A DNA stretch of 64,000 nt from Methylococcales bacterium (lineage in GTDB: Bacteria > Pseudomonadota > Gammaproteobacteria > Methylococcales > Methylomonadaceae), in assembly GCA_028715725.1 (NCBI GenBank), contig JAQURG010000001.1, positions 124,001 through 188,000 on the forward strand, read 5' to 3'. The position numbers were made by a program, and so were the translations under genes. A model generated the notes under the pieces. The model was not told where the DNA came from. It searched no databases and saw nothing but the letters and a program-made list of their open reading frames with translations. Of this stretch, positions 1 through 9,200 are shown in pieces. Position 1 is the first letter of the stretch. Each line of letters begins with the position of its first letter.

Positions 1-1113
1 CCTGCCGGCGAAGAAAACCTGCTCTATTATTACGGCCGCGGTGTCTATGTTTGTATCAGCCCATGGAATTTTCCCATTGCCATTTTTATCGGCCAGATAA
101 TAGCAGCGCTTGCCGCAGGCAATACTGTTATTGCCAAGCCGGCCAGCCAGACTTCATTGACTGCCATGTTCTGTATACAGTTGCTACATCAGGCAGGCAT
201 ACCTGAAACCGTATTACAATTTTTACCGGCAAGCGGCAGCATGACCGGACAATACTTATTGCCTGATCGCCGAGTCGCCGGCATAGCCCTTACGGGCTCT
301 ACGAAAACCGCACAATTTATAAATCGTCAGCTGGCCCATCATCATCAGGCTATTGTGCCGTTCATTGCTGAAACCGGCGGCCAAAACATCATGATTGCCG
401 ATAGCTCCGCTTTAGTGCAGCAACTGGTTCAGGACGCTGCTACCTCGGCTTTCAACAGCGCCGGACAACGCTGCTCCGCTTTGCGGGTACTCTTTGTGCA
501 ACGGGAAATCGCCGATAGAACCATAGAAATGCTAATAGGCGCGATGCAGGAACTTTCCATCGGCAATCCGGGCATTTATAAAACCGATATTGGCCCAGTC
601 ATAGACCAGGCAGCTCTTGGGCCATTAGTGAATCATCTTGAAGCAATGCGCCAACACGCAAAGGTGCTTTATCAACTGCCGTTAGACAATAGCGTTCGAT
701 ATGGCAGTTTCTTCCCGCCCAGCCTGATTGAAATAGAATCCTTTTCACAACTTACCCAGGAAATTTTCGGACCCATATTGCATGTGATTCGGTATCGTGC
801 ATCTGAGCTTGATCAAATTATTGCAGCCGTCAATGCTAGCGGTTATGGTTTAACGCTAGGCATACACACCCGCATGGATGCAACCATAAAAACTGTCTCT
901 CAAAATGTAAAAGTGGGTAATATTTATGTTAACCGTAATATGATTGGCGCTGTAGTTGGCGTTCAGCCCTTTGGCGGCATGGGGCTTTCGGGCAGCGGCC
1001 CAAAGGCCGGCGGCCCTGATTATCTGCGCCGTTTCGCTGTCGAGCAAACTCTGACAACCAATACCGCGGCCATTGGCGGCAATGCTTCTTTACTGGCAAG
1101 CGCATTGCACTAA
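1..1113 (+). CDS. putA: PutA C-terminal part: delta-1-pyrroline-5-carboxylate dehydrogenase domain (5' end outside window)
   Basis: The reading frame is open from base 1, so the listed ATG at 157 is internal; about 370 C-terminal residues are visible. They form the NAD-dependent aldehyde dehydrogenase half of bifunctional proline dehydrogenase/P5C dehydrogenase, which oxidises proline to glutamate. Visible family signatures are GRGVYVCISPWNFP, the nucleotide-binding AKPASQT stretch, ETGGQN with the general-base Glu, AGQRCSALR with the catalytic Cys, and the PutA-type ending NTAAIGGNASLL. A stand-alone P5C dehydrogenase (RocA) is less likely because of this ending, but the proline dehydrogenase half cannot be seen. 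There is no obvious terminator in the 50 bases before the next gene. Confidence 0.9.
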   Translation, partial: PAGEENLLYYYGRGVYVCISPWNFPIAIFIGQIIAALAAGNTVIAKPASQTSLTAMFCIQLLHQAGIPETVLQFLPASGSMTGQYLLPDRRVAGIALTGSTKTAQFINRQLAHHHQAIVPFIAETGGQNIMIADSSALVQQLVQDAATSAFNSAGQRCSALRVLFVQREIADRTIEMLIGAMQELSIGNPGIYKTDIGPVIDQAALGPLVNHLEAMRQHAKVLYQLPLDNSVRYGSFFPPSLIEIESFSQLTQEIFGPILHVIRYRASELDQIIAAVNASGYGLTLGIHTRMDATIKTVSQNVKVGNIYVNRNMIGAVVGVQPFGGMGLSGSGPKAGGPDYLRRFAVEQTLTTNTAAIGGNASLLASALH

Positions 1114-1163
1114 CGCTGATTCTGTATCTTGGCTTACTAACTACAATAACTTGTACTCTGCTT

Positions 1164-2024
1164 ATGCAAAACGATCTGTTATGTCTATATCCTAAATTTC
1201 GCGAAAATATCTCTGTTGAAGGCTTATATCTTGCCCATCAACTGCATAAATTGGGGACGACAGAGGAGGCTTTTGTCTATGCCAATTTTCTGTCCAGTCT
1301 TGATGGACGAATCGCCCTGGAAGATGTTGATCAAGGCTCATCTTATATTCCCAAACAGTTAAAAACGACCTCTGATTTCAGGCTGTTCATGGAATTACAT
1401 GCTCAAGCAGATTGCCTTATTACTCATGGTGGATATATGCGAACACTCAGCGAAGGAGGTTTGGGCAATATATTGCAGGTTAAAGATAAGGATCTTGCTG
1501 AATGGCGCCGGAATAACGGCTTAAAACCTCAACCGGCAGTCGTTATTGCCAGCGCAAGCCTGAATTTCCCATTTCATGAGAGCCTGCACGAACATCAGCA
1601 AACAGTTTATATTGCTACAGGAAAAAAAGCCGATCCGGATCGGATTCGCTACTGGCAAAATCAGGGACACCCTGTAATTATTACCGGTGAAGATAAGATG
1701 GTTCACGGCGCACCCTTAATTAGCGGGCTCACCAAACTGGGCTATAAAAACATTTATCTTATTGCAGGCCCGAAAATGCTGCATACAGTGATAAGGGAAA
1801 AGCAGTTATCGAGATTGTATCTGACGACTACCCATCAATTAATTGGCGGTCAAGATTTTCGCACTTTACTCACTGGATCTGAATTAGGATCGGAAGGAAG
1901 ATTGATGCTGGAAGAGTTGTATTATGAGCCGGACTCACCCATCGGCTCTGGCCAGTTTTTTATGCAATTCAGTCTGAATCCCTCGTTAATATCTGCAGAG
2001 CAGAAACCTGAAGTTAATCCTTGA
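1164..2024 (+). CDS. RibD C-terminal-domain family (pyrimidine reductase/DHFR-like) protein
   Basis: This 286-residue protein resembles the RibD_C reductase fold, seen in YANFLSSLDGRIAL near residue 40, the segment around ADCLITHGGYMR, and a C-terminal LIAGPKMLHTVI nucleotide-site region. In the riboflavin pathway that domain reduces a ribosylaminopyrimidine with NADPH. Here the N-terminal zinc deaminase domain of true RibD is absent, so this is a stand-alone reductase of unknown substrate. The ATG at 1164 is the only sensible start. It lies 50 bases after putA on the same strand, with no other riboflavin gene nearby. A pterin or folate substrate would suit a methylotroph, but nothing in the sequence proves it. 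Confidence 0.75.
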   Translation: MQNDLLCLYPKFRENISVEGLYLAHQLHKLGTTEEAFVYANFLSSLDGRIALEDVDQGSSYIPKQLKTTSDFRLFMELHAQADCLITHGGYMRTLSEGGLGNILQVKDKDLAEWRRNNGLKPQPAVVIASASLNFPFHESLHEHQQTVYIATGKKADPDRIRYWQNQGHPVIITGEDKMVHGAPLISGLTKLGYKNIYLIAGPKMLHTVIREKQLSRLYLTTTHQLIGGQDFRTLLTGSELGSEGRLMLEELYYEPDSPIGSGQFFMQFSLNPSLISAEQKPEVNP

Positions 2025-2233
2025 ATACTCAAATATGTGGAACTTCGGCAGAACGCCGGGTAAAGCAGGGCCTGGACTTTGCACAACCCCGGCTTTCTCA
2101 AGATTAAAACCTTCTTGATGAGCAATGCGGCTATCTCGAATGTCAGCTTCTACATTGTGGTAAATCAGAACAGACTGCTGCATCGAGTTAATCTATAATC
2201 ATACAAATTAAATATTTTTGCACAACATAAATT

Positions 2234-2473
2234 ATGGTAACTAAAACTAACGCTCCTCTGCCTGTTGAGGTTGAAGCAGGGGTAAGATACTCATGGTGCA
2301 GTTGTGGCTTCAGCCAAACAATGCCGTTATGCGATCATTCCCATAGAGAGCTTTCAGATAAAAAATCGGTTAAATTTATCGCTCAAGAAACCAAGACACT
2401 GTATTTATGCGGCTGCTCAGAAACCAAAACTCCTCCTTACTGTGACGGCAGCAATAACTGCAAGGAAATCTGA
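2234..2473 (+). CDS. Small two-motif CDGSH iron-sulfur protein
   Basis: This 79-residue protein carries two CDGSH-type [2Fe-2S] motifs. The first (residues 22-37) is CSCGFSQTMPLCDHSH, with all three Cys and the His ligand, but Gly of CDGSH is replaced by His. The second (59-74) is CGCSETKTPPYCDGSN, with three Cys but Asn where the His ligand should be; a further Cys follows at 76. Family members bind redox-active clusters and are implicated in iron or redox homeostasis. The gene overlaps the next one by one base (TGATG), so the two are probably translationally coupled. Family assignment is firm; the cluster content of the second site is uncertain. Confidence 0.85.
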   Translation: MVTKTNAPLPVEVEAGVRYSWCSCGFSQTMPLCDHSHRELSDKKSVKFIAQETKTLYLCGCSETKTPPYCDGSNNCKEI

Positions 2474-2949
2474 TGGCTATAGAAATAGAACATAAATTTT
2501 TGCTGGCAAATGATGACTGGCGACAACATGTAAAAAGCTCAGTTAAATACCGGCAGGGCTATTTAAGCTCACAAGCAAGCAGCTCTATCAGGATCAGGAT
2601 AAGCGATGAACATGCCTGGCTCAATATTAAAAGCGCCACGATAGGCAATCATAGGCATGAATACGAATATGATATCCCGCTAGCTGATGCCAACGAAATC
2701 ATCAATAATCTATGCAGAAAGCCATTAATAGAAAAAACCCGTAATTTTGTCATTGATAATGGCAATACCTGGGAAATAGATGAATTCAATGGCGACAATC
2801 AGGGATTATGTATCGCAGAAATTGAGCTATCGGAAATCGGCAAGGCTTTTGTAAAACCAGACTGGCTAGGTGAAGAAGTGACTCACGATATGCGTTATTA
2901 TAACAATAATCTTGCCATTCACCCTTATTCAGAATGGAAAAATAATTAA
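2473..2949 (+). CDS. CYTH-domain protein (triphosphate tunnel metalloenzyme family)
   Basis: The 158-residue protein opens with the CYTH signature EIEHKFL (ExExK) at residues 3-9 and continues with alternating charged strands such as SIRIRISDEHAWLNIKS, typical of the eight-stranded tunnel that binds inorganic triphosphate and metal. Bacterial short CYTH proteins are mostly inorganic triphosphatases; CyaB-type adenylate cyclase activity is rarer. A conserved Glu-rich strand (CIAEIELSE) lies near residue 115. It starts at the ATG that overlaps the CDGSH stop codon and is probably co-transcribed with it. The link to the Fe-S protein is positional only. Confidence 0.85.
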   Translation: MAIEIEHKFLLANDDWRQHVKSSVKYRQGYLSSQASSSIRIRISDEHAWLNIKSATIGNHRHEYEYDIPLADANEIINNLCRKPLIEKTRNFVIDNGNTWEIDEFNGDNQGLCIAEIELSEIGKAFVKPDWLGEEVTHDMRYYNNNLAIHPYSEWKNN

Positions 2950-2999
2950 TATCTCATATACCTATTGCTCCTTTCGGCATTTTACTCTATATTTGCCGT

Positions 3000-3689
3000 A
3001 TGAAAAAAACAACTTTTGTTGCATTACTGCTACTATGTTCACCTTGTTTTGCAGAGGACAATCTTAAAGACTCCTTGCTAAGCATCGAGTCCGAATGGGC
3101 GACCACTTACTACAGCACTTCCAAACAAAATCCGGGGGCCGCATACAGTCGACTGTATGACAAGACTGTAAAACTGGCACAAGAATTTCCTGAAAGTGCT
3201 GAACCATTAATCTGGGAAGCCATTATCAAGGCAACGAATGCAGATCACCAGGATCCGGTTTCTGCACTTGAAGCCGTTCATGAAGCTCGCGACTTATTGC
3301 TTAGAGCAATTGAAATTAATCCTCAAGCAATGGACGGGGCCGGCTACGTTACTTTAGGCACACTTTATTTTATGACGCCAAAATGGCCTATTGCTTTTGG
3401 CGATGATGCCGCTGCAAAAAAAATGCTCCAAACTGCCCTGAAAATTAATCCGGACGGTATTGATGCAAACTATTACTATGCAAGCTACCTGTTAGCTAAT
3501 AATAAACTTGAAGATGCTGTAAAATATTTGGAACGCGCACTAACTGCGCCAGCAAGAACAGGGCAGCTTTATTCTGATAACCAACTTAAAGAAGAAGCAA
3601 AACTTGCCCTGGAACAAACCAAAGAGCAAAAGATTAACCGCTCAAAAAGCCTATTTGCATCCTTATTTAATTCAAAAAGTACACGATAA
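3000..3689 (+). CDS. Secreted tetratricopeptide-repeat protein
   Basis: The 229-residue product begins with a signal peptide (MKKTTFVALLLLCSPCFA, probable cleavage before EDN), so it is exported to the periplasm. The body is helical with TPR-like units, for example LLRAIEINPQAMDGAGYVTLGTLY and MLQTALKINPDGIDANYYYASYLL, followed by a third helix pair ending in ALEQTKEQK. The arrangement recalls periplasmic TatT-type (TRAP-associated) TPR proteins, but no transporter gene is adjacent. Function is unknown; such proteins are usually scaffolds. It is 50 bases downstream of the CYTH gene. Confidence 0.7.
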   Translation: MKKTTFVALLLLCSPCFAEDNLKDSLLSIESEWATTYYSTSKQNPGAAYSRLYDKTVKLAQEFPESAEPLIWEAIIKATNADHQDPVSALEAVHEARDLLLRAIEINPQAMDGAGYVTLGTLYFMTPKWPIAFGDDAAAKKMLQTALKINPDGIDANYYYASYLLANNKLEDAVKYLERALTAPARTGQLYSDNQLKEEAKLALEQTKEQKINRSKSLFASLFNSKSTR

Positions 3690-3715
3690 ATTTTAACTTA
3701 ATCATAAATAAATGA

Positions 3716-3763
3716 TAACTTGGTATTTTATGAGCTTTTCCTTTCTGCTAATATACCAAGTTA
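3716..3763. repeat. 11-bp perfect inverted repeat upstream of fdxA
   Basis: TAACTTGGTAT (3716-3726) and ATACCAAGTTA (3753-3763) are exact reverse complements separated by 26 bases. The element lies in the 110-base gap before fdxA. No T-run follows the right arm, so it does not look like an intrinsic terminator for the TPR gene. It could be an operator or an mRNA stem. Confidence 0.6.
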
Positions 3764-3799
3764 ACAAATAACATTCACTATTCTTTCCTGGTAATAATT

Positions 3800-4123
3800 A
3801 TGACTTTTGTAGTCACTGAAAACTGTATTAAATGTAAATTTACTGATTGTGTCGATGTATGCCCGGTCGACTGCTTTCGTGAAGGACCTAATTTTTTAGT
3901 TATTGATCCGGATGAGTGCATTGATTGCACATTATGTGAGCCAGAATGCCCAGCGAATGCCATTTTTGCAGAAGATGAAGTACCGGAAGGACAAGAAATA
4001 TTCATCAAATTAAATGCAGAACTGTCAAAAGGATGGCCGGTCATTACAGATGTCAAAACACCACTGCCGGATGCGGATGAGTGGAATGGCAAAGAAGACA
4101 AAGCAAAATTCTTGGAAAAATAA
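3800..4123 (+). CDS. fdxA: 7Fe ferredoxin FdxA ([3Fe-4S][4Fe-4S])
   Basis: A 107-residue soluble electron carrier. The Cys pattern matches Azotobacter-type seven-iron ferredoxin: Cys9, Cys17 and Cys50 are expected to hold the [3Fe-4S] cluster, and Cys21, Cys40, Cys43 and Cys46 the [4Fe-4S] cluster, with extra Cys at 12 and 25. The motif [12 protein letters not shown] is plain. The C-terminal extension ending in [15 protein letters not shown] is typical of FdxA. The gene stands alone, converges on rplQ and ends in a shared bidirectional terminator. An 11-bp inverted repeat precedes it. Confidence 0.95.
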   Translation: MTFVVTENCIKCKFTDCVDVCPVDCFREGPNFLVIDPDECIDCTLCEPECPANAIFAEDEVPEGQEIFIKLNAELSKGWPVITDVKTPLPDADEWNGKEDKAKFLEK

Positions 4124-4160
4124 GCAATCCGTTTTCTTCCGATAACAAAGAATGGAACAC

Positions 4161-4190
4161 AAAAAAGCCGGGGTTACCCGGCTTTTTATT
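4161..4190. terminator. Bidirectional intrinsic terminator between fdxA and rplQ
   Basis: An 11-bp perfect stem (AAAAAGCCGGG / CCCGGCTTTTT) with a 4-base loop has A-runs on the left and T-runs on the right, so it should terminate both fdxA (+) and the rplQ operon (-). Confidence 0.92.
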
Positions 4191-4208
4191 ATAAGTAATT
4201 CAAGAATG

Positions 4209-4571
4209 CTATTCCGGTCTGTCAACCAACTCGACATAGGCCATAGGAGCATCATCGCCAGCTCTAAAGCCGCATTTCATTATACGCAAATAACCGCCTG
4301 CTCTGTTTTTGTAACGCGGACCCAACTCATTGAAGAGCTTAGTCACGACCTTACGATCACGCAGTCTTGCAAATGCGAGCCGTCTTTTAGCCACGCTATC
4401 TTCTTTAGATAAAGTAATCAATGGCTCAGCAAAACTTCTTAATTCTTTTGCTTTAGGCAAAGTCGTTCTAATTAGTTCATGCTCAAATAATGAACTCGCC
4501 ATGTTACTGAACAGCGCCTTACGGTGACTGCTATTTATATTGAATTTTCTACCTGATTTACGATGTCTCAT
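4209..4571 (-). CDS. rplQ: 50S ribosomal protein L17
   Basis: The 120-residue L17 starts with the family signature [20 protein letters not shown] and has the core [18 protein letters not shown]. It binds 23S rRNA near the exit tunnel. It is the last gene of the alpha operon, 18 bases after rpoA, and is followed by the shared terminator with fdxA. Length is close to that of other gammaproteobacterial L17 proteins. Confidence 0.98.
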   Translation of the reverse strand: MRHRKSGRKFNINSSHRKALFSNMASSLFEHELIRTTLPKAKELRSFAEPLITLSKEDSVAKRRLAFARLRDRKVVTKLFNELGPRYKNRAGGYLRIMKCGFRAGDDAPMAYVELVDRPE

Positions 4572-4589
4572 TGTGAAAATGACCTAATG

Positions 4590-5603
4590 TTAATGAGTTG
4601 CTGTATGAGATTGATCGGCAAGACTGTCTGGCGGCCAATTTTCCAGGCGCATACCCAGTGACAATCCTTTCAGCGCCAAAATATCCTTAATTTCTGTCAA
4701 TGACTTTTTGCCGAGGTTTGGTGTCTTTAATAATTCAACCTCAGTTCGCTGAATCAGATCCCCAATGTAAAATATATTTTCAGCTTTCAAACAATTAGCA
4801 GAACGAACTGTTAATTCGAGATCATCAACCGGCCGCAGTAAAACAGGCTCAAACGGGGACTCTTCTACTTTATGCACTTCATTATCAGGCTGAGGCTTTA
4901 CTTTTTCAAAATCAACAAAAACGGAAAGCTGATCATGAAGTATCGTAGCCGCAAGTTTAATCGTTTCTTCCGGTTCAACTGTTCCGTTCGTTTCGAGCTC
5001 AATAATTAACTTGTCGAGGTTTGTACGCTGTTCAACACGCGTACTTTCAACGTGATAAGCAACCTTGACAATCGGGCTAAAAGAAGCGTCCAACTGGAGC
5101 GCGCCAACTACCAGATTCTGCTCACTTGATTTACGAAGGCTGACAGGTTCGTAGCCTCTTCCTCTACGGACCCTGATTTTCATATTTAACACCCCGGCTT
5201 GAGTTAAATTGGCGATCACCAGATCAGGGTTAATAATTTCAACATCATGGGGCAGATCTATATCTGCCGCAATAACACAACCAGCGCCATTTTTTACAAG
5301 CGTCAGTTCAACCTCATCTTTTGAATGAAGCACTACTGCCAATTTTTTCAAATTCAGTAAAATATCAATGACGTCTTCATGAACACCTTCTATTGTTGTG
5401 TATTCATGGAGAACACCTTTAATCTCCACATCAGTAACTGCACAACCCGGAATTGTAGATAATAAAACACGTCTTAATGCATTACCTAAAGAATGACCAA
5501 AGCCTCGCTCAAGAGGCTCTATAATAATTCGGGAATGATTAGGTGATTTGCTTACTACCTCGACAAGTCGAGGTTTTAATAATCCAGAAATAGAATTCTG
5601 CAT
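4590..5603 (-). CDS. rpoA: RNA polymerase alpha subunit
   Basis: The 337-residue alpha subunit has the N-terminal assembly domain ([20 protein letters not shown] near residues 30-50) and the C-terminal domain that contacts UP elements and activators ([16 protein letters not shown] and [16 protein letters not shown]). The two are joined by an acidic linker near residues 235-250. It sits between rpsD and rplQ in the standard alpha-operon order and is about the family length (E. coli 329). Confidence 0.98.
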   Translation of the reverse strand: MQNSISGLLKPRLVEVVSKSPNHSRIIIEPLERGFGHSLGNALRRVLLSTIPGCAVTDVEIKGVLHEYTTIEGVHEDVIDILLNLKKLAVVLHSKDEVELTLVKNGAGCVIAADIDLPHDVEIINPDLVIANLTQAGVLNMKIRVRRGRGYEPVSLRKSSEQNLVVGALQLDASFSPIVKVAYHVESTRVEQRTNLDKLIIELETNGTVEPEETIKLAATILHDQLSVFVDFEKVKPQPDNEVHKVEESPFEPVLLRPVDDLELTVRSANCLKAENIFYIGDLIQRTEVELLKTPNLGKKSLTEIKDILALKGLSLGMRLENWPPDSLADQSHTATH

Positions 5604-5623
5604 TTATACCCCTCAATCAACAA

Positions 5624-6244
5624 TTATTTAGAGTAAAGCTCAACAACCAGCTGCTCGTTGATATCACTACCCAGATCAACACGATCAGGTAGTGAATTAA
5701 ATGTGCCAGACATCGTTTTTGAGTTAACATCGACCCAGGATGGGAAGCCATATTGCTCAGCTACTGTTAAAGCATCAACTATTCTTTGTTGTTTTTTTGC
5801 TTTTTCTCTAATCGTCAAAACATCCCCAGGCGCAACCTGATAAGAAGGCACATTGATAAGAGCATCGTTTACTTTAATAGATTTATGGCAAACTAACTGT
5901 CTTGCCTCTGCTCTGGTTGAAGCAAAACCCATACGGTAAACAACATTATCTAACCTCGACTCAAGAAGATTCAACAGACTTTCACCTGTGGCGCCTTTCT
6001 TCATATCAGCAGTCTTATAGTAATTTCTGAATTGTCTTTCCAATATTCCATAGATCCTGCGCAACCGTTGCTTGGCTCTTAACTGCAATGCATAGTCAGA
6101 GCTTCTTGTACGCTTAGTGCCATGCTGACCAGGTCGTTGATCTAATTTACATTTATTTTCTAAAGACTTTCCTCTGCTTTTCAAAAACAGATCAGTCCCT
6201 TCTCTTCGACTTAACTTACAAGTAGGTCCAAGATATCTTGCCAT
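5624..6244 (-). CDS. rpsD: 30S ribosomal protein S4
   Basis: A 206-residue primary 16S rRNA-binding protein starting [19 protein letters not shown], with the S4 RNA-binding domain at [20 protein letters not shown]. In E. coli S4 autoregulates the alpha operon by binding the rpsM leader. It lies between rpsK and rpoA with about 20-base gaps. No zinc-binding Cys set is present, as in the C-minus form. Confidence 0.98.
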   Translation of the reverse strand: MARYLGPTCKLSRREGTDLFLKSRGKSLENKCKLDQRPGQHGTKRTRSSDYALQLRAKQRLRRIYGILERQFRNYYKTADMKKGATGESLLNLLESRLDNVVYRMGFASTRAEARQLVCHKSIKVNDALINVPSYQVAPGDVLTIREKAKKQQRIVDALTVAEQYGFPSWVDVNSKTMSGTFNSLPDRVDLGSDINEQLVVELYSK

Positions 6245-6262
6245 GATACTACTCCAGATTCT

Positions 6263-6649
6263 TTATACGCGGCGTTTCTTAGGTGGACGGCATCCATTAT
6301 GAGGAATGGGCGTCACATCAACGATATTATTAATTTTAAATCCCAGATTATTGAGCGAGCGCACTGCTGACTCACGGCCAGGACCAGGACCTTTAATCAT
6401 AACGTCAAGATTTTTCATTCCAAATTCTTGAGCAACTATACCTGCCTTTTCGGCTGCAACCTGCGCAGCAAATGGAGTACTTTTTCTTGACCCACGGAAG
6501 CCTGAACCGCCTGATGTGGCCCAAGAAAGAGCATTACCTTTTCTATCAGTAATAGTTATGATTGTGTTATTGAATGAAGCATGAACATGCACAATGCCGT
6601 CAGCGACTTCTTTTTTTATACGTTTTCTGGAACGATTTGGACTAGCCAT
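6263..6649 (-). CDS. rpsK: 30S ribosomal protein S11
   Basis: The 128-residue S11 contains [36 protein letters not shown] and the basic tail [13 protein letters not shown]. It helps form the platform of the small subunit near the mRNA exit. It follows rpsM by 24 bases in the alpha operon. Confidence 0.98.
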   Translation of the reverse strand: MASPNRSRKRIKKEVADGIVHVHASFNNTIITITDRKGNALSWATSGGSGFRGSRKSTPFAAQVAAEKAGIVAQEFGMKNLDVMIKGPGPGRESAVRSLNNLGFKINNIVDVTPIPHNGCRPPKKRRV

Positions 6650-6673
6650 TACTTCGACCTCTAAAGGAATATC

Positions 6674-7030
6674 TTATTTTCTAATTGGTTTACGTGGACC
6701 TTTACGAGTGCGAGCATTTGTTCTCGTTCTCTGACCTCTCAACGGCAAACCTCGACGATGTCTAATCCCGCGATAGCAGCCCAGATCCATCAAACGCTTG
6801 ATATTCATTGAAACTTCACGGCGCAGATCACCTTCCACTGTCATCTTGGAAACCACATTTCGGATAGATTCCAGTTGCTCTTCAGTCAGTTCTTTTATCT
6901 TAATAGAGGGTTCAATACCCACCTTAACGCAAATTTCACTTGCAGTTTGACGACCAATCCCATAAATAGCTGTTAATGCTATTACTGCATGCTTCTGGTC
7001 TGGTACATTTATCCCGGCAATACGTGCCAT
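6674..7030 (-). CDS. rpsM: 30S ribosomal protein S13
   Basis: The 118-residue S13 starts [19 protein letters not shown] and has the signature [18 protein letters not shown] with the basic tail that reaches the P-site tRNA. It is the first gene of the alpha operon. A well-spaced promoter (7072-7100) lies directly upstream, so this operon can be transcribed independently of the spc genes. Confidence 0.98.
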   Translation of the reverse strand: MARIAGINVPDQKHAVIALTAIYGIGRQTASEICVKVGIEPSIKIKELTEEQLESIRNVVSKMTVEGDLRREVSMNIKRLMDLGCYRGIRHRRGLPLRGQRTRTNARTRKGPRKPIRK

Positions 7031-7071
7031 TCAGATACTCCCCTGAGTAGTATTCTACAGTTAAGCGCCGA

Positions 7072-7100
7072 ATTATAGCATTGCAGTAATTATGGCGCAA
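7072..7100 (-). promoter_or_regulatory. Alpha-operon promoter upstream of rpsM
   Basis: On the minus strand TTGCGC (7095-7100) and TATAAT (7072-7077) are separated by exactly 17 bases, with a GC-rich discriminator (CGGCGC) after the -10. It lies in the rpmJ-rpsM gap, 42 bases before the rpsM start. The -35 matches consensus at 4 of 6 positions. Confidence 0.75.
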
Positions 7101-7106
7101 CAAATT

Positions 7107-7220
7107 TTAACCTTGTCGTTGTTTATGTCTTCCGTCTACACAAATAACTCTAACAACACCATTTCTTTTTACAACTTTGCAATTTCTACAAATCTTTTTT
7201 ACAGAAGCACGAACTTTCAC
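7107..7220 (-). CDS. rpmJ: 50S ribosomal protein L36 (zinc-binding form), missed by the ORF track
   Basis: Translating the minus strand from a GTG at 7218-7220 gives 37 residues with the L36 pattern [13 protein letters not shown], then [15 protein letters not shown] and a TAA stop. The C-x2-C and C-x4-H residues are the zinc ligands of the C-plus form. A clear AGGAG lies six bases before the GTG. It sits between secY and rpsM, the normal place for rpmJ. It is shorter than the 60-residue cut-off of the supplied track. Confidence 0.95.
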   Translation of the reverse strand: MKVRASVKKICRNCKVVKRNGVVRVICVDGRHKQRQG

Positions 7221-7252
7221 TGCTAACTCCTAATGTGTTCTTATGCAATAAA

Positions 7253-8575
7253 TTATTTTTTCAGATTGGCTTTTTTCATCAAGCCTTCATACTGTTGGGA
7301 CATGACATGGGTTTGCATTTGAGAAATGAAATCCATAACAACTACTACAATAATCAGTAAAGAAGTTCCGCCAAAATAAAAAGGTACGTTCCAATAAACT
7401 ATTAAAAACTCGGGCAACAAACATACCAGGGTAATATAGAAGGCACCAATCAATGTTAATCGGGTCATCACTTTATCAATATAAGAACTGGTTTGAAGAC
7501 CAGGTCTGATACCGGGAAGGAATGCACCGGATTTTTTAAGATTTTCGGCCGTTTCTTTTGAATTAAATACTAATGCTGTATAGAAAAAGCAAAAGAATAT
7601 AATAGCCGTTGCATAAATCATTACATAAATCGGTTGACCCGGCGACAACATAGTTGCAATATCCTGAAGCCAAGTAAATCCTTCACTATTACCAAACCAG
7701 CCAGCAATAGTTGCAGGAAATAAAATAATACTGGAAGCGAAAATGGGTGGAATAACTCCGGCCATATTAAGCTTTAAAGGTAAAAAGCTGCTTTGTCCGC
7801 CGTATAGCTTTCGACCTTGCTGTCTTTTAGGATAATTAATCAGTATCCTTCTTTGCCCTCTTTCGACAAAAACGACCAGGGCAGTCACAGAAATCGACAG
7901 CAGGAATAATAAAATTATAAATCCGCCGTTCATTTCACCAGTTCTGGCCAACTCCAATGTTCCACCAATCGCTTTGGGCAAACCTGAAACGATACCGGCA
8001 AAGATAATCATCGAAATACCGTTACCAATTCCTCTCTCAGTAACTTGTTCACCAAGCCACATCAGAAAAACGGTACCGGTAACCAATGTTATCGCCGTAA
8101 TGGCGATAAATCCGACTCCGGGATTCAATACCACAGAAAGACCGCCTGCAGTTTGATTTTGCAAGGCCAGAGATATACCGATAGCCTGAAAAGTTGCTAA
8201 AACAACTGTGCCATAACGCGTATATTGAGAAATCTTGCGCCTGCCGGACTCACCTTCTTTTTTCATCTGCTCCATGGCCGGAATAACGACCGTCATTAAT
8301 TGCATGATAATTGAAGCAGAGATATAAGGCATGATACCAAGAGCAAAGATACTTAAGCGCATCAAAGCGCCCCCGGAAAACATATTAAACATGTCCAGGA
8401 TTGAGCCGCTTTGTTGCTCGAACATAACCGCAAGTGCCTTTGGATCAATGCCGGGAACAGGAATGTGCGAGCCAATCCTGTAGACAAATAGAGCTCCCAG
8501 CACGAAAAGCAGTCTTGATTTTAGCTCCGATAAACCGCCGGCTTTTCCGGCTATGTTAGCTCTTGGTGTATTCAC
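7253..8575 (-). CDS. secY: Preprotein translocase subunit SecY
   Basis: The 440-residue integral membrane channel of the Sec translocon shows the expected ten hydrophobic segments and signatures [28 protein letters not shown] (lateral gate) and [13 protein letters not shown]. The cytosolic loop before [16 protein letters not shown] carries conserved basic residues. The start is GTG, directly abutting the rplO stop, which implies translational coupling in the spc operon. Confidence 0.98.
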   Translation of the reverse strand: MNTPRANIAGKAGGLSELKSRLLFVLGALFVYRIGSHIPVPGIDPKALAVMFEQQSGSILDMFNMFSGGALMRLSIFALGIMPYISASIIMQLMTVVIPAMEQMKKEGESGRRKISQYTRYGTVVLATFQAIGISLALQNQTAGGLSVVLNPGVGFIAITAITLVTGTVFLMWLGEQVTERGIGNGISMIIFAGIVSGLPKAIGGTLELARTGEMNGGFIILLFLLSISVTALVVFVERGQRRILINYPKRQQGRKLYGGQSSFLPLKLNMAGVIPPIFASSIILFPATIAGWFGNSEGFTWLQDIATMLSPGQPIYVMIYATAIIFFCFFYTALVFNSKETAENLKKSGAFLPGIRPGLQTSSYIDKVMTRLTLIGAFYITLVCLLPEFLIVYWNVPFYFGGTSLLIIVVVVMDFISQMQTHVMSQQYEGLMKKANLKK

Positions 8576-9010
8576 TTAAGCCTCTACTTTGCCGCCAGCA
8601 GCTTCAATGGATGCTTTTGCTCCGCTTGTAACTTTAATGCCTTTTATAGTGACTGCTTTATTGACCGCACCTGATTGGATAATCTTTGCTGTTTTGGTAA
8701 AAACAGGCACTATGTTCGCATCAATCAAAGTCTTTAAGTCAATTATTTCAGTCGCTAACAGATTCAGCTCACTCAAGCGTACTTCTGATGAATATTTGCT
8801 GGATTGTGACGTAAACCCAATTTTTGGCAAACGGCGTTGTAAAGGCATTTGTCCGCCTTCAAAACCGACTTTATGAAAACCGCCGCTACGTGCTTTTTGG
8901 CCTTTATGTCCTTTGCCACATGTTTTACCCAGCGTACAGCCGATACCACGGCCCAGACGCTTAGACTTTTTGCGAGACCCTTCGCTAGCCTGAATAGTAT
9001 TTAGAAACAT
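8576..9010 (-). CDS. rplO: 50S ribosomal protein L15
   Basis: The 144-residue L15 has the glycine-rich N-terminus [26 protein letters not shown] and the C-terminal [14 protein letters not shown]. It is a late-assembly 23S rRNA protein. Its start overlaps the rpmD stop by one base and its stop abuts secY. Confidence 0.98.
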   Translation of the reverse strand: MFLNTIQASEGSRKKSKRLGRGIGCTLGKTCGKGHKGQKARSGGFHKVGFEGGQMPLQRRLPKIGFTSQSSKYSSEVRLSELNLLATEIIDLKTLIDANIVPVFTKTAKIIQSGAVNKAVTIKGIKVTSGAKASIEAAGGKVEA

Positions 9011-9195
9011 TACACTTCCTCGACTTTTAGCATGTATGATATTTTATTTATCATACCTCTGTTTTCAGGGGTATTGAGGACCTGGACAGTCTGGTTAATC
9101 TTGCGCAAACCCAAACCCTTCAAACAGGCTTGATGACGTGGTAAACGCCCAAACTTGCTTTTTGTCATCGTAATACTCAATTTAGTATCTGCCAT
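9010..9195 (-). CDS. rpmD: 50S ribosomal protein L30
   Basis: The 61-residue L30 has the ferredoxin-like core [20 protein letters not shown] followed by [16 protein letters not shown]. Size and position between rpsE and rplO match the spc operon. It has only a five-base gap after rpsE. Confidence 0.97.
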   Translation of the reverse strand: MADTKLSITMTKSKFGRLPRHQACLKGLGLRKINQTVQVLNTPENRGMINKISYMLKVEEV

Positions 9196-9200
9196 TGCAA

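Noticed and set aside
1986-2183. 65-codon minus-strand ORF in the gap after the RibD_C gene
   Set aside because: It overlaps the end of that gene antisense, has no recognisable domain and no clear ribosome-binding site. The 209-base gap is otherwise empty.
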